Shown here one piece after another: positions 52,475 to 61,441 of a DNA stretch of 63,380 bases (positions are counted from its first letter, which is position 1; each line of letters starts with the position of its first letter). The notes under the pieces were generated by a model. It was not told the origin of the DNA, ran no database searches, and worked only from the letters and a program-made list of their open reading frames with translations. Made by a program: the position numbers and the translations under genes. Source of the DNA: Chitinophagaceae bacterium (GTDB taxonomy: Bacteria > Bacteroidota > Bacteroidia > Chitinophagales > Chitinophagaceae). The stretch covers positions 1 to 63,380 of the forward strand of contig JAHBTL010000043.1 in the NCBI GenBank assembly GCA_019638615.1. Reading direction: 5' to 3'.

Positions 52475-53791
52475 TTATCTCATTTTTAAGGTTGCAATAG
52501 CAAACAGCACACACAAAATCGTTACGATCCAAAACCTTACTGCTATCTTGCTTTCGTGATAACCCAGCTTTTGATAATGGTGATGGAGAGGGCTCATTAA
52601 AAATATCCTTCGCCCCTCGCCATACTTTCGCTTCGTATACTTAAAATAGCTTACCTGCAATATCACGCTCAGGTTCTCTACCAGGAACACCCCACAGAAT
52701 ATCGGTATCAGCAATTCTTTTCTAACAATAATTGCCAGCGAGGCAATGATGCCGCCTAATGCCAGGCTTCCCGTATCGCCCATAAAAACCTGCGCGGGAT
52801 AGGCGTTGTACCACAAAAAGCCAATACACCCTCCTACAAACGCTCCTACAAAAACCGACAACTCTCCCAGGTTAGGTATATACATGATATTAAGATAGTC
52901 TGCAAAGCGCGTGCTTCCGCTCACATATATGAACACTCCCAAACACGCACCAATTAAAGCGCTTACTCCCGCAGCCAGTCCGTCTAATCCGTCGGTAAGA
53001 TTTGCCCCGTTAGAAACAGCGGTAATGATAAGGGTTACCGCAATGATGTAGATCACCCAACTGAATTTTTCAGCACCTTCCCCTATCCAGCTAATCAACC
53101 GGCTGTAATTGAACTCGTGGCTTTTTACGAACGGAATAGTGGTAATAGGCGTTTTTACAATGGCATACCGGTGTTCCTTGCCTTCCATCGTCACAATGGT
53201 ATCGCCTAACTTTTTTTCACCGCGCTTTAAAAAGCCGTCTGTTTGCACACTCTGCGGCTCATAATATTCTCTCCATACCACTACTTTATCGTTAAAGTAC
53301 AGGGTGGCGCCTATTATAATACCCAGGCCAACCTGTCCAATGATCTTTAATACACCGGCCAACCCATCACTGTCTTTCTTTTTATATTTTTCACCTTTTG
53401 CCTGCGCTGCTTTGCGGGCCTTGAGCTTCAGGTAATCATCCATAAAACCGATCAGCCCCAGCCATACCGTACACAATAACATCAGACGGATGTACACTTT
53501 ATTCAGATCTGCAAAAAGCAAGGTGGGAATCAAAATAGCCAGCAGTATAATAATACCGCCCATGGTGGGTGTTCCCTTTTTTTGTTGCTCGCCTGCCAGT
53601 CCAAGATCACGCACACTTTCCCCGATCTGTTTTTTCTTCAATAAATTGATCAATCTCTTTCCGTATACAGTTGAAATAAAAAGCGACAGCAGCACAGCCA
53701 GTAATACCCTGAAGGTGATGAACTGGAATAACCCGCTGCCGGGAAATTTTACTCCTTCAGATTTTAGCCATTCAAAAAAATAGTACAGCAT
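52475..53791 (-). CDS. mraY: Phospho-N-acetylmuramoyl-pentapeptide transferase MraY
   Basis: The 438-residue polytopic protein has the MraY motifs [35 protein letters not shown] and [11 protein letters not shown]. It makes lipid I from UDP-MurNAc-pentapeptide and undecaprenyl phosphate. At 438 residues it is longer than the usual 320-360, because of an insertion at about residues 165-240 ([20 protein letters not shown] to FSW), which is normal for MraY in Bacteroidota. It starts 33 bp after the murE stop. Confidence 0.98.
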   Translation of the reverse strand: MLYYFFEWLKSEGVKFPGSGLFQFITFRVLLAVLLSLFISTVYGKRLINLLKKKQIGESVRDLGLAGEQQKKGTPTMGGIIILLAILIPTLLFADLNKVYIRLMLLCTVWLGLIGFMDDYLKLKARKAAQAKGEKYKKKDSDGLAGVLKIIGQVGLGIIIGATLYFNDKVVVWREYYEPQSVQTDGFLKRGEKKLGDTIVTMEGKEHRYAIVKTPITTIPFVKSHEFNYSRLISWIGEGAEKFSWVIYIIAVTLIITAVSNGANLTDGLDGLAAGVSALIGACLGVFIYVSGSTRFADYLNIMYIPNLGELSVFVGAFVGGCIGFLWYNAYPAQVFMGDTGSLALGGIIASLAIIVRKELLIPIFCGVFLVENLSVILQVSYFKYTKRKYGEGRRIFLMSPLHHHYQKLGYHESKIAVRFWIVTILCVLFAIATLKMR

Positions 53792-53824
53792 TCCGCTTTT
53801 TATTTGTATTTAAAGAAACAATCA

Positions 53825-55291
53825 TTATTTATCCAATAACGCAAACATATCCCGCAATACCTGCTTATCGTCGAAAGGATATTTTACTCCTTTGACCTCC
53901 TGGTATTTTTCATGTCCCTTCCCCGCTATCAGCAATATATCTTCCTTACCGGCCAGGCTTACCGCAGTCTTTATCGCTTCCTTCCGGTCTGCGATCGTTA
54001 TATATTTTCTGCGCATAGAAGGTTGCAGTCCTGCTTCCATATCATTTAATATGGCGCCCGGATCTTCCGTACGCGGGTTATCGGATGTAAAAACAACCCT
54101 GTCGCTGTATTCGCAAGCCACTTCGGCCATTACCGGGCGCTTGGTTTTATCTCTGTCTCCACCGCAACCCACCACTGTAATAATGCGTTCGTTGCCCTGC
54201 TTTAATTTTTTTACGGTTGCCAATACATTTAACAGCGCATCAGGTGTATGCGCATAATCCACTATACCGATGATCTTTTCATTTTCAGAAACAGTGTAAT
54301 CAAACCGCCCTTCCGCTCCCGTAAGGTTGCTCAGCACCTGCAATATTTTTTGCCTGTCTTCGCCCATGCATACCGCTGCGCCATATACGGCCAGCAGGTT
54401 GTACGCATTAAATTCACCGATCAGCCTGAAGTGTACTTCCTGGTCATTGATGTTCATCTGCAAACCGGTCAACCCGCTTTCCAGTATTTTACCCTTGAAC
54501 TCGGCCAGTGTTTTTAAACTATACAAGTGTTTGCCGGCATGGGTATTCTGCAACATCACAATTCCCCTTTTATCATCGGCATTGCTGACAGCAAAGGCCT
54601 CAGAAGGAAGATTATCAAAGAATGATTTTTTTACACGGATGTATTCATCAAAGGTCTTATGATAATCCAGGTGGTCGTGCGTTATATTGCTGAAGATCGC
54701 CCCGGTAAAATACAAGCCGGTAATCCTGTGCTGGTGTATGGCATGACTGCTACATTCCATAAACACATGACTACATCCCTGTTCCAGCATGGTTTTCATC
54801 AACGCATTGATGCTAATGGCATCAGGGGTGGTATGGGTGGCAGATACGATCTCATCGCCAATCTGGTTTTGCACGGTTGAAAACAAGCCGCACTTATAAC
54901 CGAGCCCTGAAAACAGGCGAAACAATAAAGTTGCAATGGTGGTTTTGCCATTGGTTCCTGTTACTCCTACCACTTTCATTTTCCGGGAGGGCGATCCGTA
55001 AAAATTATCAGCCATGTACCCCGCTGCCGCCGCACTGTTTTCCACCTGCACATACGTTATATTTTCCTGCCTGGTTTCGGGTAAGGTTTCAGCTACAATG
55101 CACACTGCTCCTTTTTCAATGGCTGCATCGGTATAAGCATGCCCGTCCCGGGTATTTCCTTTCACAGCAATAAAACAGGTTCCGGCAGACACATTGCGCG
55201 AATCTATCTGCAAGCCGGTAATATCAAGACGCAGGTTCCCAAATACCGACCTGATATTCACCCTGTATAATATGTCCTGTAATATTGCCAT
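53825..55291 (-). CDS. murE: UDP-MurNAc-tripeptide synthetase MurE (meso-DAP type)
   Basis: The 488-residue Mur ligase has GLQIDSRNV, FIAVKGNTRDGHAY, the ATP loop VTGTNGKTTIATLL, THTTPDAI, NITHDHLDYHKTF and VDYAHTPDAL. It also has FTSDNPRTEDP, where DNPR is the signature for meso-diaminopimelate addition (lysine enzymes differ). It follows ftsI with a 161-bp word-array gap and precedes mraY. murF, which would come next in many clusters, is not here. Confidence 0.98.
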   Translation of the reverse strand: MAILQDILYRVNIRSVFGNLRLDITGLQIDSRNVSAGTCFIAVKGNTRDGHAYTDAAIEKGAVCIVAETLPETRQENITYVQVENSAAAAGYMADNFYGSPSRKMKVVGVTGTNGKTTIATLLFRLFSGLGYKCGLFSTVQNQIGDEIVSATHTTPDAISINALMKTMLEQGCSHVFMECSSHAIHQHRITGLYFTGAIFSNITHDHLDYHKTFDEYIRVKKSFFDNLPSEAFAVSNADDKRGIVMLQNTHAGKHLYSLKTLAEFKGKILESGLTGLQMNINDQEVHFRLIGEFNAYNLLAVYGAAVCMGEDRQKILQVLSNLTGAEGRFDYTVSENEKIIGIVDYAHTPDALLNVLATVKKLKQGNERIITVVGCGGDRDKTKRPVMAEVACEYSDRVVFTSDNPRTEDPGAILNDMEAGLQPSMRRKYITIADRKEAIKTAVSLAGKEDILLIAGKGHEKYQEVKGVKYPFDDKQVLRDMFALLDK

Positions 55292-55299
55292 TTGTTTTT

Positions 55300-55450
55300 T
55301 TAGCTATAAGCTGTCAGCTATCAGCCGTCAGCAATGGATAGTTGACGATGGAGAATGGACAATGACAAGAGAATCATCGTCAATTGTCAACCATCAACTG
55401 TCAACCTTCATAAACCCTGCAACCTGTAACTTGCAACCTGCAACCCGCCC
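55300..55450. repeat. Degenerate word array between murE and ftsI
   Basis: The stretch has AGCTGTCAGCTATCAGCCGT, then ATTGTCAACCATCAACTGTC and AACCTGTAACTTGCAACCTG. Three word families (CTGTCAGC, GTCAACCATCAAC, AACCTGCAACCTG) are joined end to end. The first matches 32560-32600 and 61155-61190, the last matches 61380-61410. Non-coding. Confidence 0.65.
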
Positions 55451-55452
55451 CC

Positions 55453-57582
55453 CTAATTCAACTCCAGCACCATCGTTTGTCCTTTACCGATAGCTGAACC
55501 TGCCGCTATTGATTGACCTGTTACTTTTCCTTTTCCTTTTACTTCTACTTTAACATTCATATTTTCCAGCAGGTACAACGCGTCTTTCAACCCCATTCCT
55601 TTTACATCCGGCACCATTTGCCGGGTTACGGATATTGCTTTCATTACCGGCTGCGCATGATTGTCGGCGATATATCCCCATTTTTCGGACGACAAAGAAT
55701 CAGCGTATTTGAATTCAAGTTCATCCAGCACTTTTTTTACATCGCTGCTATAACCGCTCCACCGGTAGCTGCTGCTATCCACCATAGCGCTTACGATGTA
55801 TAATTTTTGTTCTTCCACACTCAATGCATACAGTTTATCTGCAATTTCCCTGAACACCGGCGCCGCCACCGCTCCTCCAAAATATTGCCGTGCATGTGGC
55901 TTGTTTTTAATTACCACTATACAGGAATACTTAGGTTTCTCAGCCGGAAAATACCCGGCAAACGACGACTGGTAAACGCCGTCGTTGTATTTAAACCTGC
56001 CATCGTTCACTTTGGCCGTACCGGTTTTACCAGCGGCCCTGTATACGGCATCGCTGAATATTTTTTTAGCAGTTCCGTCGGTACAAACAGCCATCATACA
56101 ATCCTGCAGGTCCTTTAATGTTTTCTCAGAACATATTTTGTCGCTGAGGATGTGTGGCTCATATTCCTGTAACGCCATACCATCTTTTTCCACCTGGTTA
56201 ACCAGATAGGGCTTCATTAATCTGCCGTTATTTGCTACTGCGTTATATACCATGAGTATTTGTAAAGGGCTCAGCATCACTTCGTATCCAAAACCCATAG
56301 ACGGAAGCGTTTGCATGTGCCAGTCCTTCCGTTTGGGGTTTTTAACCAGGGGTCTGAACTCTTCCTTTAAATCAATTCCCGTGCGACCCGTGAGATGAAG
56401 CGTTTCGTAATGTTTAATAAACGCAGCCGGTTTTTTTGAATAATAATTGTATGCCAGCTTTGCCATTGCCACATTACTGCTATGCTCAAACGATTCCTTG
56501 ATGGTCATAAAACTTTTGGGTGATTTTTCCGCGTCTCTTATATGCCGTCCGTTCAGCATCCACGAGCCTCCGTTAATTTCTATCATGTCCGACGTGGTAA
56601 CATACCGGTCTTCCAGGGCAGCCATCAATGTAACCAGCTTAATGGTAGATCCCGGCTCCGAAGTCTTCAATGCGTAATTGTCCTGCTCGAAATAAGTTCC
56701 GTCGGGCATGCGGCCCAGGTTTGCCATCGCCTTGATCTTACCTGTAGCTACTTCCATTACAATGGCACACCCTTCCAGCGCTTCATTTGCGATCATCATA
56801 CGCATAAGCGCTGTTTGTGCAATATCCTGTACATTCACATCCAGCGTTGTTACAATGTCTTTACCATTTTCCGGCTCAATTTCCGATCCTTCTACAGGCA
56901 CAAACGCTCCTCCCGAAATCCGGCGTACCAACCGTTTCCCCGAAACCCCTCTCAGCAGGCTGTCGTAAGTTTTTTCAAGCCCCACGTTCTGCGTAACTAC
57001 TCTCCGGTTGCCATCCGTATACGACCGTGATAAGCCGATCGTCCTGTTCGCCAGCAGTCCAAAAGGTGTGAGCCTTTTTTCGGTATCCTCCATAATAAAA
57101 CCACTCTTGTTCCTGCCTAACCTCACCAACGGGAACCGGCGCAATTCCTGGTATTGCTGAAAGCTCACCTTCTTTTTCAGCAGGAAATAACGATCTTTCT
57201 TTTTATATCCTGCCTGGAGCTGTTTTTTGTATGCCGCGGCATTCTGATCTTTAAACAAGCCTGCCAGTGCGATGGATAACGAGTCAAGATTTTCTTTAAA
57301 ACGCCTGCCTTCCTTTTCACGCAGTCCGTCCGCTAAAAAATCAATATGAATGTCAAAGAACGGGATGGAAGTGCTTAACATGCTTCCATCTTCACTGTAT
57401 ATGGTACCCCTGTCTGCATCTAATGCCCTGTATTCAAGGTGCAGGCTGTCGCTTACACTTTTCCAGTAAGCTCCCTGTACCTGCTGTATATAAAAAGCCT
57501 TACCAATTATAAGCACGCTTAGCGCTACAATACCCAGGAAACAGAGGTACACCCGCCACAATATGTCTTTTTTTACTTCCAA
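55453..57582 (-). CDS. ftsI: Septal peptidoglycan transpeptidase FtsI (PBP2B-like) with PASTA
   Basis: The 709-residue class B penicillin-binding protein has one N-terminal membrane helix (about 12-30), a dimerisation domain, and the transpeptidase motifs: STIK (in EPGSTIKLVTL, near residue 310), SSN (in FEHSSNVAMAKL) and KTGTAK (in YRAAGKTGTAKVND). A C-terminal PASTA domain (VPDVKGMGLKDALYLLENMN) may bind peptidoglycan. It cross-links septal peptidoglycan with FtsW. The start is probably TTG at 57582, since no in-frame ATG lies nearby and the TTG precedes the conserved VKKDILWRVY. Confidence 0.96.
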   Translation of the reverse strand: MEVKKDILWRVYLCFLGIVALSVLIIGKAFYIQQVQGAYWKSVSDSLHLEYRALDADRGTIYSEDGSMLSTSIPFFDIHIDFLADGLREKEGRRFKENLDSLSIALAGLFKDQNAAAYKKQLQAGYKKKDRYFLLKKKVSFQQYQELRRFPLVRLGRNKSGFIMEDTEKRLTPFGLLANRTIGLSRSYTDGNRRVVTQNVGLEKTYDSLLRGVSGKRLVRRISGGAFVPVEGSEIEPENGKDIVTTLDVNVQDIAQTALMRMMIANEALEGCAIVMEVATGKIKAMANLGRMPDGTYFEQDNYALKTSEPGSTIKLVTLMAALEDRYVTTSDMIEINGGSWMLNGRHIRDAEKSPKSFMTIKESFEHSSNVAMAKLAYNYYSKKPAAFIKHYETLHLTGRTGIDLKEEFRPLVKNPKRKDWHMQTLPSMGFGYEVMLSPLQILMVYNAVANNGRLMKPYLVNQVEKDGMALQEYEPHILSDKICSEKTLKDLQDCMMAVCTDGTAKKIFSDAVYRAAGKTGTAKVNDGRFKYNDGVYQSSFAGYFPAEKPKYSCIVVIKNKPHARQYFGGAVAAPVFREIADKLYALSVEEQKLYIVSAMVDSSSYRWSGYSSDVKKVLDELEFKYADSLSSEKWGYIADNHAQPVMKAISVTRQMVPDVKGMGLKDALYLLENMNVKVEVKGKGKVTGQSIAAGSAIGKGQTMVLELN

Positions 57583-57684
57583 GGTTTTTGTATTAATACT
57601 GCAGGCACCTGTATGCGAAAAGAGAAAGGATAAAATACAGTCATTTTTATCCTTTCACTACTTCTGCATTTGCCGCCCCATTCT

Positions 57685-58032
57685 TTATTTTTTTGCCTCA
57701 ATTTTTAAAGGAGGCTCTTTCAATTCTTTTAATCCAAGTGGTTCTACCGCTTTAGCCAGCTCGCTTTGTTTGCTCCGCATCATCAACTCGCCTTTCACCG
57801 TTTTATATTCATATTGCAATTCTTTTAACTCCCTGGCTCCCCGGTTGATATCCTTGATGGTGTTTTCAGCGTAATGACCATTATATATATATACCACCGC
57901 CAGCGCTGCAAAGAAAAGAAAATAGTAAATGTTCTTTACCACCCATCCGTAGCTCAGCAGGCGTTTTAGACCTGCCATCCTGGAGGTTTCTTCTTTTTTT
58001 ATTTCATCTTTTATGCTTTGATGATCTTCCAT
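57685..58032 (-). CDS. FtsL-like cell division protein (Bacteroidota type)
   Basis: The 115-residue bitopic protein has a charged N-terminus, one membrane helix (about 33-52, IYYFLFFAALAVVYIYNG) and a heptad-rich periplasmic coiled coil (NTIKDINRGARELKELQYEY then KTVKGELMMRSKQSELAKAV). It ends with GLKELKEPPLKIEAKK. This is the FtsL-like form found between rsmH and ftsI in Bacteroidota. Its role is to bridge FtsQ to FtsI/FtsW, inferred from position and topology. Confidence 0.88.
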   Translation of the reverse strand: MEDHQSIKDEIKKEETSRMAGLKRLLSYGWVVKNIYYFLFFAALAVVYIYNGHYAENTIKDINRGARELKELQYEYKTVKGELMMRSKQSELAKAVEPLGLKELKEPPLKIEAKK

Positions 58033-58090
58033 ATCAAGAAAATCTTTTCAGTTTTTACGATCAATGCACAACCTGCTACCGGTTGCATTT

Positions 58091-59002
58091 TTATTTTTTT
58101 TCCGCTACACGAAGCCTGGCGCTCCGGCTGCGCGGGTTATCCTGTATTTCTTTCCCCGAAGGCACTATTGGTTTTTTGGTAATGATATTGAACGGACTTT
58201 CAGGCTTTGTGCCGTACAGCGAATCGGCTTCCGCTTCGGTGAAACTGCCATTGCGGAAAAATTTTTTTACCAGCCTGTCTTCAATGCTATGAAAAGTAAT
58301 AATGGCAACCCGGCCACCTTTCTTCAAAAGAGCGGGAAGTTGTTGCAGCATTTCCTGTAAAGCCCCCATTTCGTCGTTCACTTCCATGCGCAACGCCTGG
58401 AATACCTGGGCAAAGTATTTGTTGGGATTACCTTTTACCACAGAAGCAACAGCATGTTTAAACCCGCTGATGGTATTGCATGAAACCGTTTGCCGTTGCT
58501 GTACGATTACTTTAGCGAGCGTTCTGGCATTGGTTACTTCGCCATACTTTTCAAACAGCTTATGCAGTTGCTGCTCAGTATAACTTTGCAGGATGTCCGC
58601 TGCTGTAAGTTCCTGGCGCCTGTCCATACGCATATCCACAGGCGCATCCTCAAACCTCGTGGAAAAACCACGTTCCGCCTCGTCGAACTGATAACTGGAG
58701 ACGCCCAGATCCGCTAATATGCCGTCTACTTCGCCTGACTTATGGAGCCTTAAAAACTTTTGCAGGTGCCGGAAGTTGTGGGGAATAAACAGGATGCGGG
58801 CATCATCGGGCAGGTTACGCCGGGCATCATCATCCTGGTCAAACACAAACAATCTGCCGCCGGGTCCCAGTTCTGCCAGTATAGCCCTGCTGTGTCCGCC
58901 ACCGCCAAACGTACAATCAACATATACCCCGTTTTTTTGAATGTTCAACGCGGAAATGGTTTCCCTGAGCAAAACCGGTATATGATAGGCCTTTTGTTCC
59001 AT
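58091..59002 (-). CDS. rsmH: 16S rRNA (cytosine1402-N4)-methyltransferase RsmH
   Basis: The 303-residue methyltransferase has HIPVLLRETI at the N-terminus, the SAM motif VDCTFGGGGHSRAIL, DLGVSSYQFDEAERGFSTRF, DMRMDRRQELTAADIL, VFQALRMEVNDE and ITFHSIEDRLVKKFF. All are RsmH (MraW) signatures. It methylates C1402 of 16S rRNA. It sits 78 bp after mraZ. Confidence 0.98.
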   Translation of the reverse strand: MEQKAYHIPVLLRETISALNIQKNGVYVDCTFGGGGHSRAILAELGPGGRLFVFDQDDDARRNLPDDARILFIPHNFRHLQKFLRLHKSGEVDGILADLGVSSYQFDEAERGFSTRFEDAPVDMRMDRRQELTAADILQSYTEQQLHKLFEKYGEVTNARTLAKVIVQQRQTVSCNTISGFKHAVASVVKGNPNKYFAQVFQALRMEVNDEMGALQEMLQQLPALLKKGGRVAIITFHSIEDRLVKKFFRNGSFTEAEADSLYGTKPESPFNIITKKPIVPSGKEIQDNPRSRSARLRVAEKK

Positions 59003-59080
59003 TTAGAAGCTATAGCGAAAGCCGGCACAAATGAACCTTCAGCGCCAATGACCTTCCTTTTGCAACAAAGCCACCAGCAT

Positions 59081-59536
59081 TTAAGCGTTGCTTTCCTTTG
59101 CCATAACCTCCTGAGCCAGTTTACTGAATGCTTCGGGTGAAAAAGTGTCAAAGAACTGATGGTACTTACTTTTATCCCAGATTTCAATTTTATCGTATGC
59201 CGAAACCAGCAGGATATCCTTCTCCAGCCCGGCATAATCCATTAAATTTTTGGGGAGCAACAATCTGCCCGCACTGTCCAGCTCCAGGGTAGCTCCGTTC
59301 AGGTAGTAGCGGCGGAATTCTCTTACCTTCGGGTCAAAATCACTTTTTCTGCCAATCTCTTCAAAAATGGGTTCCCAGTTTTTCATCGGGTACAGGGTAA
59401 GACAGCTTTCGAATCCCCTGTTAATAAAGAAGCTACCGGTTTCCCCTTCCGGGATTTGCCTTTTAATCCCTGTTGGAAGGAGAAACCGACCTTTTGCGTC
59501 CAGAGTAGCTTCATATTCCCCTAAAAACCGTATCAT
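59081..59536 (-). CDS. mraZ: Transcriptional regulator MraZ
   Basis: The 151-residue protein has two MraZ half-domains, each with a DxxxR motif: LDAKGRFLLP (residues 12-21) and LDSAGRLLLP in the second half. MraZ forms a multimeric ring, binds repeats upstream of its own operon and represses the dcw genes. Two possible binding sites lie just upstream (59554-59592). It is the first gene of the dcw cluster. Confidence 0.98.
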   Translation of the reverse strand: MIRFLGEYEATLDAKGRFLLPTGIKRQIPEGETGSFFINRGFESCLTLYPMKNWEPIFEEIGRKSDFDPKVREFRRYYLNGATLELDSAGRLLLPKNLMDYAGLEKDILLVSAYDKIEIWDKSKYHQFFDTFSPEAFSKLAQEVMAKESNA

Positions 59537-59553
59537 TTATAAAGAGTTACACT

Positions 59554-59592
59554 ATTTTCCCATTAATTCACACAAAATAACACATTTTCCCA
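59554..59592 (-). promoter_or_regulatory. Putative MraZ operator (two TGGGAAAAT repeats)
   Basis: On the minus strand TGGGAAAAT occurs at 59592-59584 and 59562-59554, spaced 30 bases (about three helical turns), 18 and 48 bases before the mraZ ATG. Known MraZ operators are TGGG-containing tandem repeats in front of mraZ, though usually with shorter spacing. Function inferred. Confidence 0.5.
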
Positions 59593-59621
59593 CCTTTAAC
59601 GAGCCTTTTGAAGTAAATATT

Positions 59622-59742
59622 TTATCCACAGCAAAAAAAATTTTGTAATCCTTGCTGGAAAAGGGTTATAAAGGATTTTGCTATGTTTTTGAGGGGAACG
59701 GGCTGTACAGGGTGTGGATATGTGTGAATACACTGTGGATAT
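59622..59742. other. Cluster of three DnaA-box-like sites
   Basis: TTATCCACA at 59622-59630 is a perfect consensus DnaA box on the plus strand. TGTGGATAT occurs twice, at 59713-59721 and 59734-59742, each one base from the consensus on the opposite strand and spaced 21 bases (two helical turns). An A/T-rich tract (59632-59646) lies between. The cluster is in the divergent gap between mraZ and queA. It could be a minor DnaA-binding site, part of an origin, or chance. Confidence 0.45.
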
Positions 59743-59927
59743 GTAAGAATCCGGCTCCTGTACTTCAAAAAATAGGTGAGGTCGGTACTATTTCTGTAAA
59801 GGCATGGACTTCATTGATATAATTCCTGTCACGTCGGGGTCTCATGGCTGCCCGCAATAGCTTCCCCGGTGCAACTTAAAATTTTCGCAATATCTTGCAA
59901 CCGTAACAGCAGTTGGCTGTAATAGTT

Positions 59928-61151
59928 ATGCATCCAAGAGATATTGTAATAGAAGACTTTACTTACATCCTTCCGGAAAACCGTATTGCCTGGCGCCCGC
60001 TGGAAAAAAGAGACGAATCAAAGCTGTTGATATACAGGGAAGGGAGCATCACAGAAGACAAATATGCGCATATCAGCCGCCACCTGCCCGGAAACTCATT
60101 ACTGGTATTCAATAATACCCGGGTAGTGGAAGCGCGCATTATTTTCCGGAAGGCAACCGGCGGATTGATAGAAATATTTTGCCTGGAGCCGCATTCGCGA
60201 TACAAAGATATTACGTCGGCCATGCTGCAAAAAGGAAAGGTTTGGTGGAATTGCCTGGTAGGTGGTGCAGGCAAATGGAAGCATGGCAATATGCTTGAAA
60301 AAAGTATCAGCATTCCAGCAGGCGCACTGATGCTGAAAGCAGGTATCGTGGAACGGCAGACCGACTCTTTTACCATCGAATTCAACTGGCAACCAGGATC
60401 GATCAGCTTCGCGGAGGTATTGCATCATGCCGGCTTAATTCCGCTACCGCCATATATAAAAAGGAAAGCGGAAGAAGCAGACAAAGAAAGATATCAAACC
60501 ATTTATGCTGAAAATGAGGGATCGGTAGCGGCTCCTACTGCGGGTTTGCATTTTACGGAGAATATTTTCAGATCGCTGCATGACAAACATATTGCAACCG
60601 GTTTTGTAACGCTGCATGTAGGCGCGGGTACCTTTAAGCCGGTAAAGGCATCGCGTATGGAAGATCACCTGATGCATACGGAGTTCATAGATGTATCGCA
60701 GGCATTGATTGAACAATTGCTTGAGCATACCGGCAATACTTTTTGCGTAGGTACCACGTCCATGCGCGCCCTGGAAAGCATATACTGGATGGGGGTTAAA
60801 ATACTACAGTATCCCCAACTGGAAGCAGATCAATTATCCATCGCGCAATGGGAAGCATACGATAGTCTTCCACAGGATATAAGCGTTACTACCGCGCTGA
60901 AAGCCTTATTACAATGGATGAAAACAAAACAACTGCAAAGACTGGTTTCCCAAACACAGATATTGATCGCTCCGGGTTACCGTACCAGGGTGATATCAGG
61001 GCTGATCACCAATTTCCACCAGCCACAATCTACCTTACTGCTGCTGGTAGCGGCGCTCATTGGCAGCGACTGGAAAAAAGTGTATGCATACGCGTTAGAA
61101 AATAATTTCAGGTTTTTAAGCTATGGCGATGGGTGCCTGTTGTTTAAATAG
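59928..61151 (+). CDS. queA: S-adenosylmethionine:tRNA ribosyltransferase-isomerase QueA
   Basis: I use the ATG at 59928 (MHPRDIVIEDFTYILPENRI); an upstream TTG frame adds five residues of no value. The 407-residue enzyme has LLVFNNTRVVEARI, GSVAAPTAGLHFT, TLHVGAGTFKPV and VGTTSMRALES. The last step before epoxyqueuosine reduction in tRNA queuosine synthesis uses SAM as ribosyl donor. It is longer than classical QueA (about 345), in line with the Bacteroidota form. It is transcribed away from the dcw cluster. Confidence 0.97.
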   Translation: MHPRDIVIEDFTYILPENRIAWRPLEKRDESKLLIYREGSITEDKYAHISRHLPGNSLLVFNNTRVVEARIIFRKATGGLIEIFCLEPHSRYKDITSAMLQKGKVWWNCLVGGAGKWKHGNMLEKSISIPAGALMLKAGIVERQTDSFTIEFNWQPGSISFAEVLHHAGLIPLPPYIKRKAEEADKERYQTIYAENEGSVAAPTAGLHFTENIFRSLHDKHIATGFVTLHVGAGTFKPVKASRMEDHLMHTEFIDVSQALIEQLLEHTGNTFCVGTTSMRALESIYWMGVKILQYPQLEADQLSIAQWEAYDSLPQDISVTTALKALLQWMKTKQLQRLVSQTQILIAPGYRTRVISGLITNFHQPQSTLLLLVAALIGSDWKKVYAYALENNFRFLSYGDGCLLFK

Positions 61152-61154
61152 CGA

Positions 61155-61437
61155 TGAGCTGTCGGCGATCGGCTGTCAGCCATGGGCTATGGGGTAGAGT
61201 TTTTTGATTTCTGATTTTGAGATTTCTGATTTGAGGTATCAGCCGCGAGCGATCAGTGTCATCCATCAGCGATTTATAGTTTATGGTTTTTTGTTTATAG
61301 TTGAAAACCACAAATAGCTATCAGCTATCAGTCGTCAGCTATCATCTATGGTTCACTATAAACTCCAAACCCGAAACCTGCAACTTGAAACCTGCAACCT
61401 GAAACAAACTTGAAACCATAAACCAAAAACTCTAAAC
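61155..61437. repeat. Degenerate word array downstream of queA
   Basis: Here all word types seen elsewhere are joined: AGCTGTCGGCGATCGGCTGT, TTGATTTCTGATTTTGAGA, ATCAGCCGCGAGCGATCAGT, TTTATAGTTTATGGTTTTTT, AGCTATCAGCTATCAGTCGT, AACCTGCAACTTGAAACCTG and GAAACCATAAACC. At 283 bp it is the longest such array in the window. Non-coding. Confidence 0.7.
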
Positions 61438-61441
61438 GCGG

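Noticed and set aside
59622-59742. Calling this region oriC
   Set aside because: No dnaA, dnaN or parAB nearby and no access to genome skew; reported only as a DnaA-box cluster.
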